Shown here: piece by piece, positions 10,520-19,838 of the stretch | How positions within the stretch are numbered: position 1 is the first letter of the stretch | Layout of the letters: each line of letters begins with the position of its first letter | NCBI GenBank assembly: GCA_035578175.1 | Contig: JAQMRL010000001.1 | Coordinates: 186,259,283 to 186,323,282, forward strand | DNA length: 64,000 bases | Reading direction: 5' to 3' | DNA from: Catonia carolina | Taxonomy: Eukaryota > Arthropoda > Insecta > Hemiptera > Achilidae | Notes under the pieces: model-generated | What the model was told of the DNA's origin: nothing | The model's input: the letters and a program-made list of their open reading frames with translations, nothing else | Database searches by the model: none | Made by a program: the position numbers and the translations under genes

Positions 10520-10532
10520 GATGATTCACTCA
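10520..10532 (+). repeat. target-site duplication, right copy
   Basis: Exact repeat of GATGATTCACTCA at 7095-7107, immediately after the AGAAGAAGAAGAA tail. Confidence 0.9.
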
Positions 10533-11020
10533 TTTATTTATCATGAATTCTTTAACTTCCCGATTATCTTTCTCAAAGTGGTCGGTAACGCTCTCTTGTG
10601 AGTACTGGAATGTCCACAGAAATTTGCGAGCGTTCAGGTGGTCTAAGTAGGCGATGTCCGATAAAAAGTGGGCGAAAAATTATGTTTTCCTGATATTTTA
10701 AACTAAAATTTACCAACTACCATAATATAGCAGTATTAAGAAATAACAAAATTAAACCGATTTATAATGTTTGTTATACAGTCACTGTACTAACGCAAAC
10801 CTTTCTTTGCTCTGTGTAGCATTCACCAAATGTGCCATTTTGACAACTACTGATAATACACATATCAAGAAAATGAGATTTTACCATAGGGTATAAATAG
10901 CCAGTGAAATCGAAAATTGTCATGAACGAAGCGATTGTGAAACATAATATATATATATAGTTTCAGTTATTTGGGGTGTGATCTATTTTTCATGAAGGAG
11001 AATGATGTAACAAATGAAAT
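10533..11020. other. no gene recognised
   Basis: Continuation of the sequence that was interrupted by the LINE. It includes a moderately GC-rich patch (10590-10670) and a short AT dinucleotide run near 10945. Neither gives a recognisable product. Confidence 0.4.
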
Positions 11021-11027
11021 CTAATAG

Positions 11028-11430
11028 ACTTGGGGACATTTGCGGGACAATTCACAGAATCCTAAAGCACAAGACATGATAGGAAACGGAACTAAAGTTC
11101 TACAAAACTATGGGAGTTCAGTTATAATGTATGACAGCGAGGCCTGGGTGCTTTCAAACAGAGAGCGAAGCTTAGTCAGAGCTGTGGAAGTGAAATTTCT
11201 TCGGGGCAGTGAAGGGTTGCACTCTTGAGAAAAAGATAAAAAAAGACGTCATAAGACAAGAATTGCAAATATTTAGACTGGAGAAGAAGATTAATGAGTA
11301 TGGAATCAACTGGAGTAGTCATCTGGAAGGCATGAAAAGAAACCGTTTTCCTAGATTGACAATGAATTACAAGCCGAACGATCGAAGGAGTGTTGGTCGT
11401 CCGAGGGGAAGGTGGTTTTGGAACAGGCAC
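11028..11430 (+). pseudogene. LINE reverse transcriptase C-terminal fragment
   Basis: This is a remnant of the region after the RT core in insect non-LTR elements. Homologous text is spread over three frames. DICGTIHRILKHKT is followed by two stops and ETELKFYKTMGVQ. Next comes YDSEAWVLSNRERSLVRAVE with KFLR (about 11130-11205). Then KGCTLEKKIKKDVIRQEL leads to ERMDENRLPR-like text (LEGMKRNRFPRLTMNYKP) and GRRSVGRPR-like text (RRSVGRPRGRW, about 11385-11420). At least two frameshifts and tandem stops make it non-functional. The upstream RT core and the endonuclease are absent (5' truncation). It belongs to a different LINE lineage from the RTE at 7.1-10.5 kb. Confidence 0.8.
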
Positions 11431-11889
11431 TACTACCTAACCAATGAAGTGAAGAAAAAGATTATATTCCGAAACAGAATATGCTCACGTTTAAAAACGA
11501 AAATTGCAATTATTAGGTATTTTAACACGTGGTAAGTTACAAATTTTTGGGAGGACTAGAAAATTTTCGATTATTAATGTGGGTGGTAGGAGGAGAAGTT
11601 TGAGAAAACATGATTTAGAGAGCTGAAATGGCATAATATATATCTATTAGAAGTAGAATATGAAACCACAGTATTTGCATTTTGACCACTTTCGCCTAAG
11701 AGTTAAAAAAAGGGTGTCTCTACCAAAGCAAAACGTAATCTTTTTATATCTTCCCGCTGCAGTTCTAAATATTGCTTCTAAGGTTTTAAAAGGTGATAAA
11801 TTACCATCTTTGTTCTAAAAAAAAGCAGTAATATTATTTCTGTACCTTTCCAAAGAACTGTAATTTTAAATATCGGGATTTATATTCTT
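11431..11889. other. AT-rich DNA, nothing recognised
   Basis: No supported feature between the LINE fragment and the family C repeat. Confidence 0.45.
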
Positions 11890-12206
11890 GACCCACCGGG
11901 TTGATCTAGAGGTAAAGTTGTTGCCGTGAGTCATGTTTAATAGCTGATTTTCGTAGATTAAGGTTCCTGGTTCAAATCCCAGTAAAGGTAATGTTACTTT
12001 TATATGGATTTGAATACTAGACAGTGGTTACCGGTGTACTTTGATGGTTGGGGTTCAATTAACCATACAGTTTCAGGAATGGTCGGCCTGAGTCTGTTCA
12101 AGACTACAACTCATTTACACGTCATACTATCATCCTCATTTCATTGGGTCATGGGGTTGCTTATTGTTCTAAATTGAACAGATTGCAACGTTCACACATA
12201 ACGATT
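11890..12206 (+). repeat. family C repeat, near full length
   Basis: Same order of blocks as 5184-5502: GACCCACCGGGTTGATC at the start and a B-box-like GGTTCAAATCC at 11969-11979. These are followed by ACCGGTGTACTTTGATGG, GGTCGGCCTGAGTCTG, the CATCCTCATTTCATTGGG block and GATTGCAACGT. The tRNA-like head is intact enough to read the B box. Confidence 0.8.
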
Positions 12207-12525
12207 AAATAAATTTATATTCTTAAAGCTTTTTAAATTTCTAGAAAAAGTAACAAGTAGAGTGAAACCGACAAATTAATAAAGAATTAAATCTGATGCA
12301 CCTTTGTGAGGCTTAGCAATAAACCAAGTTATACATATCATCCTCATCTCCTTGAGTCATTAAATAAAAAGATTGCAATGTACACTCATAGCGATTAAAA
12401 AAAAATTATATTTTTTTCATAGCTTTCTAAATTTCTAGACAAAAGAGCAAGTAGAATAAAACCGACAAATTAATAAAGAATGTAATGCACCCGTGTAAGG
12501 CTAAGCAATAAACCTCGTTTTGCGA
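12130..12525 (+). repeat. tandem duplication, about 190-bp unit, at family C 3' end
   Basis: The family C tail plus about 130 bases of downstream sequence occur twice. GATTGCAAC at 12181 recurs as GATTGCAAT at 12371, and ACCGACAAATTAATAAAG near 12268 recurs near 12461. GGCTTAGCAATAAACC recurs as GGCTAAGCAATAAACC. The offset is 190-193 bp. The copies differ by scattered substitutions, so the duplication is old. It may represent a longer family C variant with tandem 3' units. Confidence 0.75.
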
Positions 12526-14524
12526 AAATTAAGTAGTTTACATATAATATTGCATTTTGTAAAATAAAGGAACAGTATTTTTTTAAATTTAATGGATATT
12601 ACAAAGTTACAAGTCAGAGATTATCAGTAAAAAAATATACTATTATGGCCTTCGAATTATTGAATGTTAACGCAAACATTGGTATCATACCGGCAACATT
12701 TAAATTTATTTAACGCAACAGAAATGGTGCTTGTGGGTGACTAAGCATCTCAACAAACACTCATTAAAAAAATAAATAAAAATTGTTTGAATACAGTCTG
12801 CCATAAATCACTATTGATAAAAGTATTTTAAGTGCATTAGATAGTTTTGATTGATGACTACAATTTAGGTAAACGTTGAACGGAAATGTTAACAAGCGAT
12901 AGTATATTTGAAAAAGAAATGTAATGAATTTAATATTGTATTTATTTGATTTGGCCAACTAAGAAACAACTCATTTTAACTGTATCTTCCCCGGGTTTTG
13001 ATCATTGACCAGTATTCCTTCATAATATAGTATAATTTAAAAGTAAAATTCAATTTTTATTGATTTAAGTCTCTAGAACAGCCCTACCTTATTGTAAGTG
13101 ATTATTTGAGAACCAGTAGACAGGTATACATAAATAAACAACAGTGGATGTCACTATTCAAATTCATTCCAATTCCGTCAAAACTACAGTTCGTTTTTTG
13201 AATATAGAATATAACTCAACAAAAAATACATCTCATTTAAAAATATTATCAATTGATTGATCTTTATTCACGACAACGTGTACTGAAACACTGGCAGTAT
13301 CTAGATTGTGTAAAAAAATGTTCAGATTCTAGCCAGATAGCGATTCCGGAACCTGCTGGTTAATAGTCAGATATTTTACTGACTGAGTGTACGTATAAAA
13401 CATTGTCTGAGTTAATTGATGAAGTGTATCGTCAGTTAAGGAGAGACATAATCACAGTCTTGCATCATGTTAACGTTTGGAACATTTTTTCAAAAACTAC
13501 CGAACTATTTTACTTCAAATTTTAACATAGTTTCTGAAGTCTATTTTTACAAAACTATGAGTTTTTGCTACGAAAAGTAATTTAATTTTACAGAGAAAAA
13601 AATATTCGTCACTGACTATTTGAAACCTGGAATTCGAGGAATCTTTTTATTTTTTTAAATGTTTTGTAGTTCATTGAATTGACTCAGAAAAACTCATGGT
13701 TGCATAGAGTGATAAAGTAAACCATGTGTAAAAATTTAAAGTGGATTGATTTGGTAGTTTTTGTGAGCATGTTCCTTATATACAAAAAAATAGAATTTTT
13801 GGTAAACAGCAAAAAACTTACATTACTTGCATTAAACCATTCAAAGAAGTAGCAAAAAATCGAAATTCCAGCTATTTTTCAAAATTAAATTTTAAGTATA
13901 ATGAAACATCATAATTTCAAGTGTTATACATCAATGGATTCAGAAAGTCATGTTGCCTAAAATAGAATGGCGCTGAAATTTAAAAATCGATTTTATTTTT
14001 GCTTTCCGTCTCCCCTAATACTTATTACTTTATGAATTATTATTATTATTTTTATTATATAGTGTGTATAAAACCTTCTCAAAATATTTGTTCATCTATC
14101 TTACTTGTCTAAAATTAAATTTGAAGAGAAAAATGACAAATAAATACGAAGTAATTGGGAAAGAAACTTGGACCATTTTTAGAGAAATAGAAAATTGGTT
14201 GTCAGATCGTTTTGTGGGTTTGCGTCCATTTACTAAAAAACGAATGTTGACACGGAGAAAAAAGGAGAGACACAAAGACAATCTTCACAACACTTCAGCA
14301 TTCCATGTGTTCCTATGTTTATTCTGGTAACAATATAGTGAAAGTAAAGAATGTTACGCTGTTGTAGAAGTATTGAACCGTAGTTTTACTGTATTTTGTC
14401 GAGCTTTGTAAAACATTTCAAAAATTTATACAGATTTCCTCATATTATATTTTAGAATATTTGGCTATCGTTTTTGGATTGCTTTGTTTTACTTGAACTT
14501 TACTTTTATTTCTTACAACATTTT
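12526..14524. other. AT-rich DNA, nothing recognised
   Basis: Two kilobases with only short ORFs, such as 14064-14330 (88 aa, Lys/Phe-rich, no motif). No family seen elsewhere in the window is present. Confidence 0.45.
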
Positions 14525-14531
14525 CTTTTTT

Positions 14532-14712
14532 ATTTAACGTCCCATCATCTGCAACGTCATTAGTGACGTCGTTGGGGTGTAACTGTTTACAATTGAGAAT
14601 GAAGTGATTTTTTGTAACTTATGAAAATATGCCGTGCCTGATTGGGATTCAAACCGACGACCACATGATGAGAGGCGAACACGTTACCAACTACGCCAAT
14701 GTGGCCGGCATA
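14532..14712 (-). repeat. family D SINE (tRNA-headed)
   Basis: On the minus strand the head reads GCCGGCCACATTGGCGTAG, with A box TGGCGTAGTTGG (complement 14687-14698) and B box GGTTTGAATCC (complement 14645-14655). A unique body with AATCAGGCAC and GGGACGTTAAATAAAAAAG follows at the 3' end. The spacing of A and B boxes is tRNA-like. It matches the inserted SINE at 42551-42710. A 68-aa plus-strand ORF across it is a by-product. Confidence 0.8.
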
Positions 14713-15069
14713 ATATTTGTCCAGTATCAAAGGTAAGTCTCTTCCAAATTTTCATACTTTGCCCTATTTATTGCATGTTGTGTCCAGTTATATTGAATCA
14801 CTCCTTATACAACGACATTAATACACGTATTAAGGGTTGATAATATTGTATTTATTTACCTGTCAATATCCCATATTTTAATGATGATTATATAAACAAT
14901 TTCTTTATCAAATACTAATTTTAATGATAAGACATTACATAGCTTTCGTTCATTTCAAGGAATTTTTGCAAAAATTTAAGGAAATACTAAATTGCTACAA
15001 TTGACAAACCAGTATTTATTGAAATTTGATGAAAACTTTCACTCGTTGTTCATTTTCGTATAATAATGT

Positions 15070-15665
15070 CCCAGATATTCTTTCTCATTTACGGATTAGG
15101 TACATTGCCTCTTCCAGCTTCTATCTATCTTCTTGTACTCCTTGCGGACTGTATTTTAAGGCCAACAGCTGATATCGATCCTCTTGCATGTTGCGTAAAT
15201 GTTGTAACCACCTCTCCTTATATCGTTTTATCTTTTGGCTTACAGATTCCGTTCAACCCAAATCTTGCCGGATTGTCTCACTCTTGACGCGATCCTTAAG
15301 TGTTGCTCCTCTCACCGATCTCAAAAAACGCATTTCTGCTGTTTCAAATTTCCTATCCTCAGATTTCTTTAAGACCCATGTTTCACTAACGTATGACAAA
15401 AGAGGCAGGGCCAATGCATCATATAATCTCAATTGCAATTCTTTCCGGGCCATTAATTTAAATGTTCTATTCATATAATCGCAAACACGTTGAAACCTAG
15501 AAACTTTTCGCATTACATCAAATTCCCTCTCATATATGCCACATTACAACCCAAGTACTTAAAATGTAAAACCTGCTCCAACACTCTATTCTCCAGTACT
15601 ATCTTCTTCCGAATAGGTAACTTACCCCTAAAAGCCATTAATTTTGTCTCATAGATAGAAATAAT
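15070..15665 (-). pseudogene. LINE reverse transcriptase C-terminal fragment
   Basis: Reading on the minus strand from about 15660: ETKLMAFRGKLPIRKK, LEQVLHFKYLGCNVAYM, then the open 86-residue segment at 15253-15513. That segment includes LQLRLYDALALPLLSY, SETWVLKK and EMRFLRSVRG. A TGA follows, and the same frame continues KIKRYKERWLQHLRNM and DRYQLLALKYSP to a TAG near 15100. These are the post-catalytic blocks of insect non-LTR RTs (YLGC, SETW, MRFLR, WxxHLxRM). One frameshift (near 15520) and at least one internal stop are present. The RT core and endonuclease are missing. Related to, but diverged from, the fragment at 11028-11430. Confidence 0.85.
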
Positions 15666-15870
15666 CAGCTACACATGACAAAGCTGTTTTAGTAGAAATG
15701 TTATACCTTACTATAAAAATACCTGAAGATTCTTGAAAGATCATTTAACCATCTGCATATAGAAGCGAGTTTAAGAAACAATAATAATGCCCAAGATTAC
15801 TTTAAAATTTAAACTTTTGTAGGAAACTATACTATTAACAAAAAGTCAACTTGACAGCTACTATTTCTTG

Positions 15871-15927
15871 ATTTTAAAGTTATGTAGACACGAATGTGAA
15901 ATGGGACACTCGTTAGTGTTTTTTTAC
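15871..15927 (+). repeat. left arm of a distant inverted pair
   Basis: Contains GGACACTCGTTAGTGTTTTT, which recurs inverted at 19776-19799. The match extends through GACACGAATNTGAA to about 60 bp with several mismatches. Inward it runs straight into family B. Possible terminal inverted repeat of a 4-kb element, or simply two oppositely oriented MITE ends. Confidence 0.55.
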
Positions 15928-16787
15928 TTTCTCTTGCCTATATGAATATATAGGAAGGAAAGTATTGTTTTCATGTCGATTTTTCGAAATCGAGTTTTTA
16001 CCGGATCTACACGTTTTCAGACCCCCTGAATCCAAAAAACATGTTTTTAGCGATTGGTCTGTGTGTGTGTGTGTGTTTGTGAGCGCGCGCGCGCGTGTGT
16101 GAACAGAATATCTCAAGAAGTAGTAGTTTATTCGTGTAATTTTTCACTTTTTCCGATTTTCTCAAAAACTGGTCCGACGTTTTTTTTTAAATCGCCTGGT
16201 TTACTTAATTTTTTATGCTCTACAAGATAGAGTAGGTGCCATGTTTGCTGAAATTCTTGGTGAGGCTGTTTTCACGTAAAGAAATTGTTTTTTTTTTAAG
16301 ATTACGGCTTTAATATGCATTTCAGCGCAAAAATTTCTATAATAAAAGTTGTAGAGAATTTAAAATCCTACAACTTTTATTTCAAACATGTTTTTGTATA
16401 ACGCTTAGTTTAGCGGTAATTAGCAATTTTTTTTCTCTCACGTAATCGTGTGAAAAATTGATTTTTTTTAAATTTCGGCCTTAGTATGCATTTTACGAAA
16501 AAAGTGTATATAACCAAATTTATAGGAAATTAAAAGATCTACGACTTTTATTTTGAGCATTTTTCTCTACAGAGCCTAGTTTAGCGTGAAAAAGTGATTT
16601 TCCGTATTTTAAAGCTAAACTGAGGTTGATTTTCATTTTGCGTGTTTCACTCATGATTAAAATAAGGTTATGTTTTTGAGGTTAGTTTTTTGTTTATTTC
16701 GAATGTTGTATTACTAAAGTTAGGTCATATTGGTCATTATTTGCATTGGCAAGAGAAAGTTGTGTGAGTGTTTCACACCAGATTTTT
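15915..16787 (+). mobile_element. family B element, copy 1 (MITE-like, GT-bearing)
   Basis: Starts TTTTTACTTTCTCTTGCC and ends with GGCAAGAGAAAGT followed by GTGTGAGTGTTTCACACC. The subterminal 13-mers ACTTTCTCTTGCC and GGCAAGAGAAAGT are reverse complements. A small hairpin, CCTATAT-GAAT-ATATAGG, lies at 15937-15954. A GT/GC dinucleotide tract (16059-16100) sits at the same place as in copies 37416-38388 and 61141-62074. No ORF of length; non-autonomous. Relative to copy 2 it has lost about 90 bp just after the GT tract. Confidence 0.8.
16059..16100 (+). repeat. GT/GC microsatellite inside family B
   Basis: A (TG)n run passes through TTTGTGA into a (GC)n run and back to (GT)n. Alternating purine-pyrimidine DNA of this kind can adopt Z-form. 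Confidence 0.8.
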
Positions 16788-18098
16788 CATGAAACACTGC
16801 TCATTGGTCAACATAACTTTCTTCACTGTACAACAGATACTACTTAACAATTACTAGCACCTATAGTAGCTGACTGATCAGGCTGACCCAAAGGCTATTA
16901 TTTACGGGTTTTTAATGAAATCAGAATAGTTGGTTCAGACAACAGTATGAGCATACTTATCTCCCATTAATAAGTTAGCCAGTAGGGTACTTACAATTTT
17001 GGCTAGATTGAATAAGTCTTTTATTAATTATAACTTGACTTTTAAGATAAATTAGTGAAAAACGAATTTCAGATAAACATTACTAATAAGTAATTTATTT
17101 GACTGTTACTTTCTGAAGTATCTGTCTTTCGGTTGTACTGTATTATTAATTCATCTTAAAAAGATAATACGCTATTACTGCTCTAAATGTAATAAAATTT
17201 ATAAATAAGTACCTAAGTCTAACTGGTTAAATTAAAAAGGGTTCTTCTTTTCTGTCATACCGACACCACTGAAAATGCTTACGGCGATACATTCTTTTTC
17301 AATTTAACCTTATACATAAAATATGGGCTTGTACATTACAATGTTCATCTAAGCTTGTTTATAATTTAGTACGTTACTCGATAATAAATTAAATTCCTTA
17401 AATTAAAATCTGCACTTAAATTAAACCTTCTTTATCTTACTGTAATCTCAATTTATTTTTAGACGGAAAATTAAAAAATAATAATTAAAAATTTATCGAA
17501 GAAACCATACAATACATTTTAATTCAATTTTTGGTACGAATATTAATCTACAAATACCGGTTTCCTGAGCAGTTGGGTTGCTAAAAATATGTGCTTGCTT
17601 GCATGTTATTAACGTAGTTGTTTATCCATTACTGAATAAGAAGTAACCAACAATAAACCCGAAAATTTGCTTGTAAAATTTTATCACACTCAAAAAGTAA
17701 CTGATAAGTAAAAAAAACTGTTCTGTAAGCCTGTTATTTAATATTTTCCTGAGAATGGAAAAATTATTCCATTCTACGCATAAAACTAAGAAACGAAGTA
17801 CTTTTTTTACAGGCCAGATGTTCTTAACAGCTCTATAACATGAACATACTTCCAGATTTGCACTATGCATTCTTAAACGCCTGAAAGAAGTATCTGTAAT
17901 CTAATCAACTGGAATGTTAGGCCTACAGATAAATTATACGTATTTTCATTATATGTTTGATAGTTTGTGCAATCAGTATTATCTTTGGATTAGAACTCAT
18001 TTATTTGTCTAAATTTTTACAGAACTATGTTAAGTAATGCCGATTATGGGGTGGAACACTTTATGATGACTTTGTAGCAGTCTTCTCAATTGAAAAAT
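16788..18098. other. AT-rich DNA, nothing recognised
   Basis: No supported gene or repeat copy. The 82-aa minus-strand ORF at 17622-17870 has no recognisable feature. Confidence 0.45.
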
Positions 18099-18917
18099 GG
18101 GTAAGTGAACAGTGAACGCTGGTCGCAGGTACTGATTCACGCTGGCGAGTGCGCACAGTGGGAGATGTAATTACGCGCTTAAACCGTCACTCAGTTGTCG
18201 GTATTAGAATCGCAGTAGCTGCAGTGATGATGAATTTATTTCTTGTGGAAATAATTAATTCCTAATGAAGAGAGAAAAATTGCATAAAATTGTAATCGTA
18301 TTTATTCGTTAATACGAATTGTTATTAAAGACGATACCGTTAGTGACATTAATAAGAACAGAAAATTGTACGGCGAGTATCATAATCTTTTCCCGCAAAT
18401 AAAGAAGATTAAGACTGGTTTTATAAATACATGAGAATGACTGTAAACGTTAAACTTCAAGTAAACTTCCCTTACAAAAACAATGGCACAACTTGCACAA
18501 GCAACCAATATTTCTAGAAGAAAGACTTGTGATTAGCCTACTTTCAGGTAGTAAGTAGTCTACGTATTTTGAACATTTTGACTACCAATATTCAATATTA
18601 TAAAGCATTGTTTGGCTAGTAATAATTTTTTAAAGTTTTTTTAAAAACATATGTTATTATAATTAATTGTTATTATTTATGAATACATGTTATACGACGC
18701 CAAGTACATTGCAACCTACCAGGAGAGCAGCACGCAGGTTTATACAAAAGAAACCCGTGAGCAGGTATGCGCAGGTAACCAGCGAGCAGGTTCCGCCACC
18801 AATGTTTAATGTGAGACGTCTGATTAAAATATAATGACATATTTCTGTTTGCTGGTTCCCGTTTGTAACCGACCTGTCACCAGAAACCTGCGACCAGCGT
18901 TCACCGAGGGCTTACCC
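18099..18917. mobile_element. non-autonomous element with terminal inverted repeats (about 0.82 kb)
   Basis: The left end reads GGGTAAG, then GTGAACGCTGGTCGCAGGT. The reverse complement of the right end reads GGGTAAG, then the same GTGAACGCTGGTCGCAGGT. An 8-base divergent gap separates the two matching blocks at each end. The interior is noncoding and holds further copies of AGCAGGT, GCGCAGGT and CCAGCG motifs near 18750-18800 and 18855-18895. No transposase and no clear target-site duplication; superfamily not assigned. Confidence 0.65.
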
Positions 18918-19775
18918 TAAGATTATACTATTAATTTTTAATGAAATATTTTTGAGTGATGTATTTTTAATAAACAGTATGATGCTACGTAATTTTCAAA
19001 CCTGTGTCTGTAGATAAAAGGATCTCTTAACACAGAAATAACACAAAATACATTACTAAACAAATATTTATTTGAATTAATCAGCATGCAATAAAATTAA
19101 TTATTAAATTTATAAAAGTTCTTGAGACTGATTATGTTTTAATGCAAATATAAATATTTATATGGATCGATCTTACTAGTAGTCGGAGAGGAGGCGGAGA
19201 TTCAATCAGTAACTGTTTCTAGATACTACTTTCTGAAATTCATTATTCGAGTATGTAGTTATGACGTCTATTCATTTAGATAAATAATTTGTGACCACCT
19301 TATCATACTGTAACCATTTAATGTTTACAACACAATATGTTCCGGCCGTGTTGACTGTTAAAGAACGAGTGCCGAATGTAAACTCTAAGTACCAAACTTA
19401 CGAACAACTGTTCATCAACTACTCTCATGTACTACTGCCTATGAACAAGTGCTGTTGGACACTCCACTCTGCAAGACAGCATCACCATTTCTTGCCTGAA
19501 TTAGTCCGCAAATCACATTTTTATACTTCAACGTTCTATTTTTGAAATAGTTCTACATATGTCAGTACGTAGCATATTCAACGCCCCGCTTTCTTATGAA
19601 TCAGTCCCATTTAATTTCAACAAAATGTTTCTTATAAATTTACACGATTAGAAATATATGTAATTTTATTAAGATGCTTGAAATAAATTATCTGTCATTA
19701 AATATAATTTTAGAGAAAATAAATACTTTAGAATGAGACCAAAATGACACGCTATAACCTGCTGGCAGCCAATCA
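18918..19775. other. no gene recognised
   Basis: The 84-aa ORF at 19291-19545 is less AT-skewed than most. It shows no domain, signal peptide or repeat, and is not called. Confidence 0.4.
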
Positions 19776-19838
19776 TAAAAAAAACACTAACGAGTGTCCT
19801 AATTCAAATTCGTGTCTGCTGTACCTCAAAATCTGTTG
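19776..19838 (-). repeat. right arm of the distant inverted pair
   Basis: The reverse complement carries GACACGAATTTGAA and GGACACTCGTTAGTGTTTTT, matching 15871-15927. The partner is about 3.9 kb away. Confidence 0.55.

Larger units (their letters stand above)
7108..10520 (+). mobile_element. RTE-like LINE retrotransposon, near full length, disrupted
   Basis: This is a 3.4-kb non-LTR retrotransposon bounded by a 13-bp target-site duplication and ending in a short (GAA)n tail. The order is a GC-rich 5' region, an apurinic-type endonuclease, a short linker, a reverse transcriptase and a C-terminal tail with a GRPRKRW motif. A single APE-RT reading frame and a short-repeat tail fit the RTE clade. 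Relatives are often annotated in insects as craniofacial development protein 2-like. The exact duplication suggests recent insertion, but the frame is broken twice and has a nonsense codon between the two domains. Composition is purine-rich and clearly higher in GC than the surroundings. Confidence 0.9.

Noticed and set aside
19291..19545. 84-aa ORF with fairly normal composition
   Set aside because: No recognisable domain, repeat or splice context. Kept only as a remark in the region entry.
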